The notes: generated from the letters alone by a model not told the origin. Counted from the first letter of the stretch, positions 18,457 to 27,989 are shown. The stretch is 64,000 bases of DNA from Paraburkholderia sacchari (GCF_000785435.2 NZ_JTDB02000008.1:255496-319495); one strand, 5' to 3'. A program made the numbers and translations.

Positions 18457-18951
18457 TTATTCGACGACGACAGCCTTCTCGATCACGACGTTTTCGAGCG
18501 GCACGTCCTGATGAAAGCCCTTCGAGCCCGTCTTGACCTTCTTGATCTTCTCGACCACGTCGAGACCGTCGACGACCTTGCCGAACACAGCGTAGCCCCA
18601 GCCTTGCGGCGTCGGCGACGAGTGGTTCAGGAAGTCGTTGTCGGCAACATTGATGAAGAACTGCGCCGATGCCGAGTGCGGATCGTTGGTGCGCGCCATG
18701 GCGATCGAGCCGCGCTCGTTCTTCAGGCCGTTATTCGCTTCGTTCTCGATCGGTGCCTGGGTGGGCTTTTGCTGCATGCTGGCGTCGAAGCCGCCGCCCT
18801 GGATCATGAAGCCGTCGATGACGCGGTGGAACACCGTGCCGTCGTAGTGGCCGCTCTTCACGTAGTTGAGGAAGTTGGCGACCGTCTTCGGTGCCTTTTC
18901 GGCGTTCAGTTCGAGCTTGATGACGCCGTGGTTCGTGTGCAGTTCGACCAT
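18457..18951 (-). CDS. ppiB: cytoplasmic cyclophilin peptidyl-prolyl isomerase
   Basis: This 164-residue cyclophilin without a signal peptide fits PpiB. The catalytic arginine lies in FHRVIDGFMIQGGGF and the substrate groove in SIAMARTNDPHSASAQFFIN. It begins MVELHTNHGVIKLEL. Gaps of 22 bp to lpxH and 153 bp to ppiA suggest one transcript in the order TPR gene, ppiA, ppiB, lpxH. Confidence 0.96.
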   Translation of the reverse strand: MVELHTNHGVIKLELNAEKAPKTVANFLNYVKSGHYDGTVFHRVIDGFMIQGGGFDASMQQKPTQAPIENEANNGLKNERGSIAMARTNDPHSASAQFFINVADNDFLNHSSPTPQGWGYAVFGKVVDGLDVVEKIKKVKTGSKGFHQDVPLENVVIEKAVVVE

Positions 18952-19104
18952 GATGGATCCTTAGTCAGTGGCTTGGGGGGAAAGGGCGGCGCCGTAGCGG
19001 TACGAGGCGGGGTGTGTGGCCGCTCGCGTGTACCGTTGCAGCGCCGCGTGACGAATAGTGAGGCAGCTATAGTGCGGCCGCTTCGCGACGATTGAATTGC
19101 GGCG

Positions 19105-19686
19105 TTACTTGCCGACGACGGTGGCCGACTGGATCACGATTTCCTTTTGCGGCACGTCCGACATCGGTCCGCGCGAGGTGGTGGGCGCCGCTTCGATCTT
19201 CTTCACGACGTCCATGCCCTGGGTGACCTTGCCGAACACCGCGTAACCATTGCCGTCCGGGTTCGGATAGTCGAGGCCGGCGTTGTCGACGGTGTTGATG
19301 AAGAACTGCGCGGTGGCCGAGTTCGGATCGCTCGTGCGCGCCATCGCGATGGTGCCAGTGAGGTTCTTCAGCCCGTTCCTGCTCTCGAGTGGAACCGGCG
19401 CGCGCGTGGGCTTCTCGACGAAGCTCGTGGTGTAGCCGCCGCCCTGGATCATGAAGCCGCGGATCACGCGATGGAAGATCGTGCCGTTGTACTGGCCGGA
19501 CTTCACGTACTGGAGGAAGTTATCGACGGTCTTGGGCGCCTTCTCGGGATAGAGTTCGACGCGGATGTCGCCTTCACTGGTCTTGAAGAGCACCTGCGGA
19601 TGCGCGGCCTGCTGGCCGGTTTGCGCAAAGGCGGGCGCGTTCGCGATCAGGGCGGCGCTGCCGAGCGCCAACATCAACCATTTCAT
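19105..19686 (-). CDS. ppiA: periplasmic cyclophilin peptidyl-prolyl isomerase
   Basis: This 193-residue cyclophilin has a clear signal peptide (MKWLMLALGSAALIANAPAFA, cut after AFA), so it acts in the periplasm. The active site is FHRVIRGFMIQGGGY and TIAMARTSDPNSATAQFFIN. ATG 19686 is the start; the frame is open upstream but that part overlaps no recognisable domain. It is clearly related to ppiB next door (shared KAPKTV.NFL.YVKSG) but diverged, so an old duplication. Confidence 0.95.
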   Translation of the reverse strand: MKWLMLALGSAALIANAPAFAQTGQQAAHPQVLFKTSEGDIRVELYPEKAPKTVDNFLQYVKSGQYNGTIFHRVIRGFMIQGGGYTTSFVEKPTRAPVPLESRNGLKNLTGTIAMARTSDPNSATAQFFINTVDNAGLDYPNPDGNGYAVFGKVTQGMDVVKKIEAAPTTSRGPMSDVPQKEIVIQSATVVGK

Positions 19687-19757
19687 GAGTGTCCTCGGAA
19701 GTACGGGGAAAAACGTGTCGCTGCGCGTCGCCGAACGGATCCGTTGCGCGCGGCGGC

Positions 19758-20471
19758 TTAGCGCGAAGGCGCCACGAAGGGCGGCGTCGCGAGCGACCCG
19801 GTGGGGCCGCCGAACTGGTACACCGGATTGTCGAGCATCGGGCTCACGGTCGTCGTTTCGGCTTCCGGCGCGGGTGTCGCTGCTGCCGCTGCGCGCGCTC
19901 GCTTGCGCGTGGCCGGCGGATTGACGATCTTCTCGATGTCGGTAAGGCGCTGTTGCGTTGGTCCGCTCGTGTGGCCGAGGCTGCTTGCGTGGCGGTACGA
20001 TGCGTCGGCCATGCGCAGGTACAGATCGCCGAGGTTTTCCCAAGCGAGACTGTACGACGGGTTGGCTTTCGTGGCCGTCTCAAGGGCGACGCGCGCCTCT
20101 TCATAGCGGCCATGCTTCGCGTAGAGCGTCGCGAGATTGTTATAGGGCTCGGGCAGTTCCGGGTAGGCTTGCGTGAGCTCGGTAAAGGCTTCAATGGCGT
20201 CGTCGTCGCGGCCAAGGCGCGCGAGGATGGTCGCGCGCTTGAACTTCGCCTGCACGTCGCGCGGATTCGACTTGATGCGCGCGTCCAGCTCAGTGAGCGC
20301 CGTCGCCCAGTTGCGCTGGGCGATCGCTGCGTCGGCGCCGGGCGTGCCGTCGGCCGTGGCGGGCGGCGCGGCATGTGCCACGAACGCGCCGCCGAAGACG
20401 AACGCGACACTCGCGAGAGCTGCCGCGGCAAGGGTCGCAGCGCGTGGTGCGCGGCCGCTGGAAGATTTCAT
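19758..20471 (-). CDS. exported tetratricopeptide repeat protein
   Basis: This 237-residue protein has an N-terminal signal (AATLAAAALASVAFVFGGAFVAHAA) and at least two to three TPR motifs between residues 50 and 160 (ALTELDARIKSNPRDVQAKF, AIEAFTELTQAYPELPEPY, ARVALETATKANPSYSLAW). TPR proteins mediate protein contacts. The C-terminus is a disordered Ala/Pro tail. The ATG at 20471 is preferred because it gives a proper Lys/Arg-flanked signal peptide. It is probably the first gene of the run leading to lpxH. Confidence 0.85.
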   Translation of the reverse strand: MKSSSGRAPRAATLAAAALASVAFVFGGAFVAHAAPPATADGTPGADAAIAQRNWATALTELDARIKSNPRDVQAKFKRATILARLGRDDDAIEAFTELTQAYPELPEPYNNLATLYAKHGRYEEARVALETATKANPSYSLAWENLGDLYLRMADASYRHASSLGHTSGPTQQRLTDIEKIVNPPATRKRARAAAAATPAPEAETTTVSPMLDNPVYQFGGPTGSLATPPFVAPSR

Positions 20472-20792
20472 AGGGGAAGGTCGCGGTGTTATACTCCGAG
20501 CCATTCTAACAAAAGGTCTGTGCGTTTTCGTCGCGCGCTTTTGGCCGCGCGGCAGCGGGTGCCTCTCGAGCGTCTGCTCCGGTTCATCGCGGCTTGTTGC
20601 GGCCGGCCCGGGGCGTTGCTTCCGGACAGTCTTCGCGGCACGCCAGGCTTTCTTTCACTACTCGTGGTCGTCTCCGCCCTGATGACTGATTGAGCGCGAC
20701 TGTACGCAGCCTCGAGCAACGCGGTATTTTTACTCGCGGGCTGTTGTCGGCGCTGTCGCGGATTTCTTTCGACCCACGTATCCATCGTCTCT
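20472..20792. other. intergenic region between the TPR gene and cysS
   Basis: This 321-bp region between divergent genes has no supported coding frame. GTTATACTCC at about 20487 and CATTCTAAC at 20504 look like -10 elements (the latter read on the minus strand as TTAGAAT). I see no other structure. Confidence 0.4.
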
Positions 20793-22190
20793 ATGGAATC
20801 ACTGCGCATCTACAACACGCTCGCGCGTGACAAGCAAAATTTCGTGCCAATCGAGCCCGGCGTCGTACGCATGTACGTCTGCGGGATGACGGTGTACGAC
20901 TATTGCCATGTCGGGCACGCGCGCGTGATGGTGGTGTTCGACGTCGTGCAGCGGTGGCTGCGCACGCTAGGCTACAAAGTGACCTATGTGCGCAATATCA
21001 CCGACATCGACGACAAGATCATTCGCCGCGCGGTGGAGAATGGCGAGCCGATCAAATCGCTGACCGACCGTTTCATCGACGCGCTGCACGAAGACGCCGA
21101 TGCACTGGGTGTCGAGCGTCCCGATCTCGAGCCGCGCGCGACGCAGTACATCCCGCAGATGCTCGATATGATCGGCATGCTGGAAAGCAATGGCTACGCC
21201 TACCAGGGCAGCGACGGCGACGTGAATTACGCGGTGCGCAAATTCGCGAGCTACGGCGCGCTGTCTGGCAAGTCGATCGAGGACCTGCGCGCGGGTGAGC
21301 GCGTGGCGGCGAACGATGCGAAGCAGGATCCGCTCGACTTCGTGCTGTGGAAACAGGCAAAGCCGGAAGAGCCCGCCGACACGAGCTGGGATTCGAAGTA
21401 CGGGCGCGGCCGTCCGGGCTGGCACATCGAATGTTCGGCGATGGGCTGCACGCTGCTCGGCAAGCATTTCGACATTCATGGCGGCGGCCAGGATCTGCAG
21501 TTTCCGCACCATGAGAACGAGATTGCGCAAAGCGAAGGCGCGACCGGCGAGAAGTTTGTCAATTACTGGATGCACAACGGTTTCGTGCAGATCGACAACG
21601 AGAAGATGTCGAAGTCGCTCGGCAATTTCTTCACGATCCGCGAAGTGCTGGCGATGTACGACGCGGAAGTCGTGCGCTTTTTCATTGCGCGCGCGCATTA
21701 TCGCTCGCCGCTCAATTACAGCGACGTGCACCTCGACGACGCGCGCAATGCGCTCACGCGTCTGTACACGGCGCTCAAGGACGTGAGCCCGGATGCAGGC
21801 GAGCTCGACTGGAACGAGGCGCACGCGCAGCGTTTCCAGGCGGCAATGAACGACGATTTCAATACGCCTGTTGCCATCTCGGTGCTGTTCGAGCTGGCAA
21901 CGGAAGTGAACCGCTCGCGCGACGCCGTGCTGGCGCGTCAGTTGCAGCGCCTCGGGCGCGTGCTTGGCGTGCTCGTGCGCGAGCCGCGCGCGTTCCTTCA
22001 GCAGGCAGCGGGCGCGCAGGATGCGGGCGCGCTCGACGTGGCTGCGATCGAGGCGAAAATCGCGGCGCGCACCGCCGCGAAGCAGGCGAAACAGTATGCG
22101 GAGGCGGACCGGATCCGGGCCGAACTGCTCGATGCCGGTGTCGCGCTCGAAGACAAACCGGGCGGGTTGACCGAGTGGCGCCGCGTGTGA
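20793..22190 (+). CDS. cysS: cysteinyl-tRNA synthetase
   Basis: This 465-residue class I synthetase charges tRNA-Cys. The HIGH-type motif is HVGH at residues 39-42, with zinc-site C30 just before it (YVCGMTVYDYCHVGHARVM). The zinc ligands continue in GWHIECSAMGC and GGGQDLQFPHHENEIAQ. KMSKSLGN lies near residue 271. Length equals the family norm. It starts 321 bp from the divergent TPR gene. Confidence 0.98.
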   Translation: MESLRIYNTLARDKQNFVPIEPGVVRMYVCGMTVYDYCHVGHARVMVVFDVVQRWLRTLGYKVTYVRNITDIDDKIIRRAVENGEPIKSLTDRFIDALHEDADALGVERPDLEPRATQYIPQMLDMIGMLESNGYAYQGSDGDVNYAVRKFASYGALSGKSIEDLRAGERVAANDAKQDPLDFVLWKQAKPEEPADTSWDSKYGRGRPGWHIECSAMGCTLLGKHFDIHGGGQDLQFPHHENEIAQSEGATGEKFVNYWMHNGFVQIDNEKMSKSLGNFFTIREVLAMYDAEVVRFFIARAHYRSPLNYSDVHLDDARNALTRLYTALKDVSPDAGELDWNEAHAQRFQAAMNDDFNTPVAISVLFELATEVNRSRDAVLARQLQRLGRVLGVLVREPRAFLQQAAGAQDAGALDVAAIEAKIAARTAAKQAKQYAEADRIRAELLDAGVALEDKPGGLTEWRRV

Positions 22191-22237
22191 GCGGGCTGTC
22201 CAGTTTCCACTGATCGATTCGCGAGGCAGGAGGCAGG

Positions 22238-23185
22238 ATGGCAACGGCCACGAAGACGCAGGCAAAGCGCTCTGCGTCGCTCACGGGCGCGGCAGGCGAG
22301 GCCAAAAGGCGCGCCGCGCGCACTGGCGCCTTGAAGGCACAGCAAGACGACACCGCTGCGGTCGACGGTGCGAAGAAAGCGGGCGCGAAGGCGCAGGCTG
22401 AGCAGCGGGCACCCAATGGCGCAGTCAAGGCGGGCTCCCCGGCAAAGCCGGCGCGCGCGAAGGTCAATGGGGCGCTCGACGGCGCCGCGCCGATGGTGGG
22501 CGCAATGTCCGAGGGTTCCGTCGCCAGTGACGGCATCGAGGCGCCGACGGCTGCCGCGCGCGGCAATGAGCCGGAGGTCGTGCGTCCCGATTACTGGGAC
22601 AAGGCTTGCGCGGATCTCGTCAAGCGCGACCGCATCCTCAAGAAGCTCATCCCGAAGTTCGGCCCTGTCCATCTCATGAGCAGCGACGACCCGTTCGTCA
22701 CGCTCGCGCGTTCGGTGGTCGGCCAGCAGATCTCGACGGCGGCGGCCCAGGCGTTGTGGCAACGTGTCGAATCCGCATGCCCGAAGCTCGTGCCCCAGCA
22801 GTTCCTCAAGCTCGGCCACGAGAAACTGGCGGCGTGCGGTCTCTCGAAGCGCAAGACGGAGTACATCCTCGATCTCGCCGAGCATTTCGTCTCGGGCGCG
22901 CTCCACGTCGGCAAGTGGACCAGCATGGACGACGAGGACGTGATCGCGGAGCTCACGGCTATTCGCGGCATTGGCCGCTGGACCGCCGAGATGTTCCTGA
23001 TCTTCAATCTCGCGCGCCCCAACGTACTGCCGCTGGACGACCTCGGGCTCATCCAGGCGATCAGCGTCAATTACTTCAGTGGTGAGCCGGTCACGCGCAG
23101 TGAAGCCCGTGAAGTGGCGGCCAATTGGGAGCCGTGGCGAACCGTCGCAACCTGGTATATGTGGCGCAGCCTCGAACCGTCGTGA
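22238..23185 (+). CDS. DNA-3-methyladenine glycosylase (AlkA/HhH-GPD) with a basic N-terminal tail
   Basis: This 315-residue base-excision repair glycosylase has its HhH-GPD core from about residue 115 (WDKACADLVKRDRILKKLI) to the end. The helix-hairpin-helix is LTAIRGIGRWTAEMFLIF and the catalytic aspartate lies in LPLDDLGL near residue 266. The family removes alkylated purines. The first 110 residues are Ala/Lys/Arg/Gly-rich, resembling histone H1-like low-complexity sequence, and are not part of the domain. A ribosome-binding sequence AGGAGGCAGG precedes the ATG. It follows cysS by 47 bp and may be cotranscribed. Confidence 0.9.
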   Translation: MATATKTQAKRSASLTGAAGEAKRRAARTGALKAQQDDTAAVDGAKKAGAKAQAEQRAPNGAVKAGSPAKPARAKVNGALDGAAPMVGAMSEGSVASDGIEAPTAAARGNEPEVVRPDYWDKACADLVKRDRILKKLIPKFGPVHLMSSDDPFVTLARSVVGQQISTAAAQALWQRVESACPKLVPQQFLKLGHEKLAACGLSKRKTEYILDLAEHFVSGALHVGKWTSMDDEDVIAELTAIRGIGRWTAEMFLIFNLARPNVLPLDDLGLIQAISVNYFSGEPVTRSEAREVAANWEPWRTVATWYMWRSLEPS

Positions 23186-23243
23186 CGACATCGTGAAAAG
23201 CGGGTCTGCCAGCAACCGTGTCATGGGCATGCGGCAATACTGG

Positions 23244-23280
23244 CCCCGATTTCGGGCTGCTACGACAAGCCCGGGGTTAT
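23244..23280 (+). terminator. possible terminator after the glycosylase gene
   Basis: CGGGCT and AGCCCG pair around nine bases, extended by CCCC/GGGG across a bulge, and TTATTTGGTTATTTT follows. The T-tract is interrupted, so this is a moderate call. Confidence 0.4.
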
Positions 23281-23386
23281 TTGGTTATTTTCTATCGTTA
23301 CCCAAATTCGATAGTTCAGTTCAGATTTCGATGATGGCCGGCGCGGTTAGAATACGCGCTGCCGCATAGTGCAAGGATTCCAACAC

Positions 23387-24358
23387 ATGAAAACCACGTT
23401 TCTGGATTTCGAGCAGCCGATCGCTGAACTCGAAGCGAAGATCGAAGAACTGCGCTTCGTTCAGGACGATTCGGCCGTCGATATTTCGGAAGAGATCGAG
23501 CGGCTGTCGAAGAAAAGCCAGCAGCTCACGAAGGACCTCTACGCGAACCTGAGCCCGTGGCAGGTTTCGCAGATCGCGCGTCATCCGCAGCGTCCGTACA
23601 CGCTCGATTACGTGCACGAGCTGTTCACCGATTTCCATGAACTTCACGGCGACCGCGCTTTCGCGGACGACCTTTCGATCGTCGGCGGCCTCGCGCGCTT
23701 CAATGGCCAGGCCTGCATGGTGATCGGCCAGCAGAAAGGCCGCGACACGAAGGAGCGCGCTGCGCGCAACTTCGGCATGCCGCGTCCGGAAGGCTATCGC
23801 AAGGCCGAGCGCCTGATGCGCCTGGCCGAAAAATTCGGCCTGCCCATCTTCACCTTCGTCGACACGCCGGGTGCCTACCCCGGCATCGGCGCGGAAGAGC
23901 GCGGCCAGTCGGAAGCCATTGGCCGCAATCTTTACGTGATGGCGGAACTCAAGACGCCCATCATCACGACGATCATCGGCGAAGGCGGTTCGGGCGGCGC
24001 GCTCGCGATCGCCGTGGCCGATACGGTCATGATGCTGCAATTTTCGACGTATTCCGTCATCTCGCCGGAAGGCTGCGCATCGATTCTGTGGAAGAGCGCG
24101 GCCAAGGCGCCCGAGGCCGCCGAGGCGCTGGGTCTCACTGCGCACCGCCTCAAGGCGCTCGGCCTGATCGACAAGATCGTGAACGAGCCGCTTGGCGGCG
24201 CGCATCGCGACCCGAAGGGCATGGCTGCGCTGCTGCGGCGCGCGCTCTCCGACTCGCTGCGCCAGTTCCAGGGCATGAGCATCGCCGATCTGAAGGCGCG
24301 CCGTTACGAGCGCCTGATGGAGTACGGCAAGTTCAAGGAAACGACGTCGGGCGCGTAA
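23387..24358 (+). CDS. accA: acetyl-CoA carboxylase carboxyltransferase subunit alpha
   Basis: This 323-residue subunit works with AccD to move the carboxyl group from biotin to acetyl-CoA, the committed step of fatty acid synthesis. It begins with the conserved TFLDFEQPIAELEAKIEEL coil, then the crotonase-like core (LHGDRAFADDLSIVGGLARF, TFVDTPGAYPGIGAEERGQ, GEGGSGGALAI). The ATG at 23387 follows GCAAGGA. A TTAGAATA -10-like element lies at 23346. Length matches E. coli AccA (319). Confidence 0.98.
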   Translation: MKTTFLDFEQPIAELEAKIEELRFVQDDSAVDISEEIERLSKKSQQLTKDLYANLSPWQVSQIARHPQRPYTLDYVHELFTDFHELHGDRAFADDLSIVGGLARFNGQACMVIGQQKGRDTKERAARNFGMPRPEGYRKAERLMRLAEKFGLPIFTFVDTPGAYPGIGAEERGQSEAIGRNLYVMAELKTPIITTIIGEGGSGGALAIAVADTVMMLQFSTYSVISPEGCASILWKSAAKAPEAAEALGLTAHRLKALGLIDKIVNEPLGGAHRDPKGMAALLRRALSDSLRQFQGMSIADLKARRYERLMEYGKFKETTSGA

Positions 24359-24404
24359 GCGCGACGTTGCTGACACGAGCCGGCGCGAGAGGCGCCGTCA
24401 TGCC

Positions 24405-25859
24405 GTGACCGACCATCCCGAATCCGACGCCGGGCGCATCGTTCTCGATGCGCTCGGCGTTGTGCTTTCCAGCCTTCCCGCCGATGCGCGCATCGCCGTT
24501 GCGTTCAGCGGCGGTCTCGACTCGTCGGTGCTGCTCGACGCGGCGGTGCGCACGGCGGGCGCGGCGCGGCTCGTGGCGCTGCATGTGCATCATGGGTTGA
24601 GCCCGAACGCCGATCGCTGGCTCGCGCATTGCGAGGCGACGGCGCGCGCCTATGGCGTGGCGTTCGACGCGCGGTGCGTGACGCTCGCGCGCGAGGATGG
24701 GACAGGCGCCGCGGGTGCGATGGGGGTGGAAGCGGCGGCGCGCGAGGCGCGCTACCAAGCACTCGATGCAATGTGCGAAGCGCACGGTGTGCGGTCGCTG
24801 TGGCTTGCACAGCACGCCGACGATCAGGCCGAAACTGTCTTGCTGCAATTGCTGCGCGGCGCGGGGCTGGCGGGACTCGCCGCGATGGCGCCCGCGCGCG
24901 AGATGGCGGGTGCTGCGTCGCGCGTGCGGCCGTTGCTGCATTTGTTGCGCGTGCAACTGGAGCGCTATGCGCGCGCGTATCACCTGCACTGGGTCGAGGA
25001 CGAATCGAACGCGGACACGCGCTATGCGCGCAACGCATTGCGCCATGACGTGCTGCCTGCGCTTTCGGCGCATTTCCCCGGTTTTCGCGATGCGCTTGCG
25101 CGCACGGCCATGCATGCTGCGTCCGCGCAGCGCCTGCTTGACGACCTCGCACGAATCGATTTGCACGAGGCCGGGCACGATGACGCTGGCACGCTCTCGC
25201 ATGCCGCGCTGGTTGCGTTAGACGACGCGCGCGCGCGCAATCTGCTGCGCTACTGGATGCGCTCGCACGGCTTGCCTGCGGCATCGGCGGCGCGACTCGC
25301 CGACGCGCTGCGCCAGTTGCGCGAGATCGCGCGCGAGGGCGAGGGCCATGCGCTGCGGGTCGATCACGCCGGACGCACGCTGCGCTGCTATCGGGGCCGC
25401 GTGTCATGGGAAGCGCCGCGAGCTGAAACGGCGCTTGCAGGGGCGGAGGATCCAGTGGCGGGCGAGCGCGCCGGGCGCGCGCCCGTCAGCATGAACTGGC
25501 GCGGCGAGGAAGTCTGGCGCCTGCCGTCATGGCGGGGCAGCTACGTCTTCGCACCCGCCGATGCGAGCGATCCCGATGCCGTCCCCGAATCCGTATTGCG
25601 CGAACGTCCGCTTGTGGCGCGTGCGAGAGAGGGTGGCGAGCGCCTGCGCGACGAGGCCGCGAACGTGAGCCGCACGCTCAAGAATCTGTTCCAGGCGCGC
25701 GGCGTGCCGGCGTGGGAGCGCGATGTGCCGTTGCTTTACGTCGGCGAGACACTGCTGTTCGTGCCCCGGATCGGCGTGAACCGCTCGGCGTTTGGCGCGC
25801 AAGGCGGTGCGTCACGCTGGCGGCGCATCGAATGGCGTGCGGATTTGCTGATTGCGTAA
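24405..25859 (+). CDS. tilS: tRNA(Ile)-lysidine synthase
   Basis: This 484-residue enzyme attaches lysine to C34 of the CAU-anticodon isoleucine tRNA so that it reads AUA. The PP-loop SGGLDSS is at residues 35-41. The tRNA-binding and lysine-binding motifs HHGLSPNAD and AQHADDQAETVLLQLLRG follow, and the C-terminal TilS domain (LKNLFQARGVPAWERDVPLLYVGETLLFVPRIGV) ends the chain. GTG at 24405 is the start, 46 bp after accA, so the two are likely one transcript. Confidence 0.94.
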   Translation: MTDHPESDAGRIVLDALGVVLSSLPADARIAVAFSGGLDSSVLLDAAVRTAGAARLVALHVHHGLSPNADRWLAHCEATARAYGVAFDARCVTLAREDGTGAAGAMGVEAAAREARYQALDAMCEAHGVRSLWLAQHADDQAETVLLQLLRGAGLAGLAAMAPAREMAGAASRVRPLLHLLRVQLERYARAYHLHWVEDESNADTRYARNALRHDVLPALSAHFPGFRDALARTAMHAASAQRLLDDLARIDLHEAGHDDAGTLSHAALVALDDARARNLLRYWMRSHGLPAASAARLADALRQLREIAREGEGHALRVDHAGRTLRCYRGRVSWEAPRAETALAGAEDPVAGERAGRAPVSMNWRGEEVWRLPSWRGSYVFAPADASDPDAVPESVLRERPLVARAREGGERLRDEAANVSRTLKNLFQARGVPAWERDVPLLYVGETLLFVPRIGVNRSAFGAQGGASRWRRIEWRADLLIA

Positions 25860-26262
25860 GCGCGCCAGCGCGAATGCGCCAGCGCAAATCCTTGCCGCAC
25901 AAGCCTTTTTCGCCCCCTGCGGCCCAATTTTGCCTTGTAATTTTGACTTTGATCGGGTAGGGTAACTTGTTTGTCCAGCCCGCTTTTTCGCGTTCACGGA
26001 CGCCGCCAAAAGCGGCGCATGCCGTGCCAGGACGCGATGTCTCCTTCAGCGGTATCCGACGATTGCAAGGACGTCGTAGCGGTATGCGGGCAGGGCGCGC
26101 GAGCACGTATCAGTATCTCCACGATGCCGGTGCGGCTGCCTCGTGGCCGCCCGGGCAAATTCCGCGTGTGCTGCACGCGCCAAGCCTTCGCGCGGTCTGA
26201 ACGGTACCGGGCGAGCCGTCTTCGGTGCGCCAGCGCGGTAACATCTCCAGTTCAGAACGACA
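25860..26262. other. intergenic region before lysC
   Basis: This 403-bp region lies between tilS and lysC. GCGCCAGCGCGAA and a near copy occur at about 25860-25885. TTGACTTTGATCGGGTAGGGT at about 25942 holds a -35-like TTGACT with only a poor -10. No coding frame or riboswitch fold is convincing here; the long frames through it lack family resemblance. Confidence 0.45.
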
Positions 26263-27513
26263 ATGGCACTCATCGTACACAAATACGGCGGCACCTCGAT
26301 GGGCTCGGTCGAGCGCATCAAGAACGTTGCCAAGCGCGTCGCCAAATGGCACAAGGCCGGCCACAAGATGGTCGTCGTGCCCTCGGCGATGTCCGGCGAA
26401 ACCAATCGTCTGCTCGGCCTCGCGAAAGAGATTTCGCCGCAGCCGAGCCCGCGCGAACTCGACATGATTGCGTCGACCGGCGAACAGGTGAGCGTCGGTC
26501 TGCTGTCGATCGCGCTGCAAGAAGCCGGCGTGGACGCCATCAGCTACACCGGCTGGCAAGTGCCGGTCAAAACCGACAGCTCCTTCACCAAGGCGCGCAT
26601 CAACGACATCGACGGCGAGCGCGTGCTGGCCGATCTCGATGCCGGCAAGGTGGTCGTGATCACGGGTTTCCAGGGCATCGATCCGGAAGGCCACATCACC
26701 ACGCTCGGGCGTGGCGGCTCGGACACCTCGGCGGTTGCGGTCGCCGCTGCGCTGAATGCCGACGAATGCCTCATCTACACCGACGTGGACGGCGTCTACA
26801 CGACCGACCCGCGCGTGGTGGACGACGCGCGCCGGCTCGATCGCATCACATTCGAAGAAATGCTGGAAATGGCCAGCCTCGGCTCGAAGGTGCTGCAGAT
26901 CCGCTCGGTGGAATTCGCGGGCAAGTATCAGGTGAAGACGCGCGTGCTCTCCAGCCTGACCGACCCGGCGATGAACCTCGACGAGGAAATGAAGTCGGGC
27001 ACCCTGATTACCTTTGAAGAAGACGAGACCATGGAAAAAGCAGTCATCTCGGGTATCGCGTTCCAGCGCGACGAGGCCCGCATCATCGTGATGGGCGTGC
27101 CCGACAAGCCGGGCATCGCGTATCAGATTCTCGGCCCGGTGGCGGACGCGAATATCGACGTCGACATGATCATCCAGAACCAGAGCGTGGCCGGCAAGAC
27201 CGACTTCACGTTCACGGTTGGCCGCGGCGACTACCAGCGCGCGATGGATATCCTCACGAACCAGGTGAAGGGTCACGTGAGCGCCGAGCAGGTGCTGGGC
27301 GACGCGAAGGTCTCGAAGGTTTCCGTGGTCGGCGTGGGCATGCGCTCGCACGTGGGAGTGGCAAGCAAGATGTTCCGCACGCTCTCGGAAGAGGGCATCA
27401 ACATCCAGATGATTTCGACGTCCGAAATCAAGATCTCTGTGCTGATCGACGAGAAGTACATGGAACTGGCGGTACGCGCGCTGCACAAGGCATTCGAGCT
27501 CGAGCAGGCCTGA
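26263..27513 (+). CDS. lysC: aspartate kinase, feedback-regulated
   Basis: This 416-residue kinase phosphorylates L-aspartate, opening the lysine, threonine and methionine pathways. KYGGTS is at residues 7-12, the catalytic domain runs to about 230 (FQGIDPEGHITTLGRGGSDTS, DVDGVYTTDPR), and two ACT domains follow (near residues 265-330 and 345-405), which sense lysine and/or threonine. Length and layout fit the single, concerted-inhibition type found in Burkholderia. Alternative internal starts making a regulatory beta subunit (as in some bacteria) cannot be excluded. Confidence 0.97.
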   Translation: MALIVHKYGGTSMGSVERIKNVAKRVAKWHKAGHKMVVVPSAMSGETNRLLGLAKEISPQPSPRELDMIASTGEQVSVGLLSIALQEAGVDAISYTGWQVPVKTDSSFTKARINDIDGERVLADLDAGKVVVITGFQGIDPEGHITTLGRGGSDTSAVAVAAALNADECLIYTDVDGVYTTDPRVVDDARRLDRITFEEMLEMASLGSKVLQIRSVEFAGKYQVKTRVLSSLTDPAMNLDEEMKSGTLITFEEDETMEKAVISGIAFQRDEARIIVMGVPDKPGIAYQILGPVADANIDVDMIIQNQSVAGKTDFTFTVGRGDYQRAMDILTNQVKGHVSAEQVLGDAKVSKVSVVGVGMRSHVGVASKMFRTLSEEGINIQMISTSEIKISVLIDEKYMELAVRALHKAFELEQA

Positions 27514-27592
27514 GCCGGTGTCGTTATGACTCGGGTATGACTGGCAATTGAGTGGGCGCACGAAAAAGTTTGAAAAAAGTGCGTCTTAAAAA

Positions 27593-27621
27593 TTGACCAG
27601 AACGCTCGAACCCGCTATTAT
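27593..27621 (+). promoter_or_regulatory. sigma-70-type promoter of tRNA-Ser
   Basis: TTGACC (27593-27598) and TATTAT (27616-27621) are separated by exactly 17 bp and lie 44 bp before the tRNA 5' end. Confidence 0.75.
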
Positions 27622-27665
27622 CTTTGCTTCGTTGCGCTGCCTCCCTGGCGCGAACGAAGTTTTCG

Positions 27666-27759
27666 GGAGACGTGGCCGAGAGGTCGAAGGCACTCCCCTG
27701 CTAAGGGAGCATCTGGGCCAAAACCTGGATCGAGGGTTCGAATCCCTCCGTCTCCGCCA
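27666..27759 (+). tRNA. tRNA-Ser (GCT)
   Basis: This 94-base class II tRNA has acceptor GGAGACG/CGTCTCC, a long variable arm (GCATCTGGGCCAAAACCTGGATC region), T-loop GGTTCGAATCC and an encoded 3' CCA. The anticodon loop CTGCTAA gives GCT, reading AGC/AGU. It stands alone between lysC and the accessory segment; tRNA-Ser genes are frequent integration targets. Confidence 0.97.
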
Positions 27760-27772
27760 GAGATGGCGGTGG

Positions 27773-27806
27773 AAACCCCGTAAGTTCAAGGACTTACGGG
27801 GTTTTT
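27773..27806 (+). terminator. rho-independent terminator after tRNA-Ser
   Basis: A 13-bp stem AAACCCCGTAAGT/ACTTACGGGGTTT with loop TCAAGG ends in a T run, 13 bp past the tRNA CCA. Confidence 0.9.
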
Positions 27807-27989
27807 CCATTTCTCGGCCCATCGCGCAGCACATCATCGGGCAAAAACTCGCTTCCGCTTGCGACCGCCATAGTCCACTAGAATCCGTGTCTAGTCCGTG
27901 ACATTCGCGGGATTCTCACGAACGACATCAAGAAGGCTTCGACTGCAAGGGCGTTTTTTTCCTGTGGTCATCATCTCTCGGGAGGCAGT

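Noticed and set aside
18457..19686. ppiA and ppiB as a sequencing duplication
   Set aside because: They share only motif-level similarity, and one has a signal peptide; they are distinct genes.
25860..26262. Lysine riboswitch before lysC
   Set aside because: No fold or conserved core could be recognised, and this group regulates by ACT-domain feedback.
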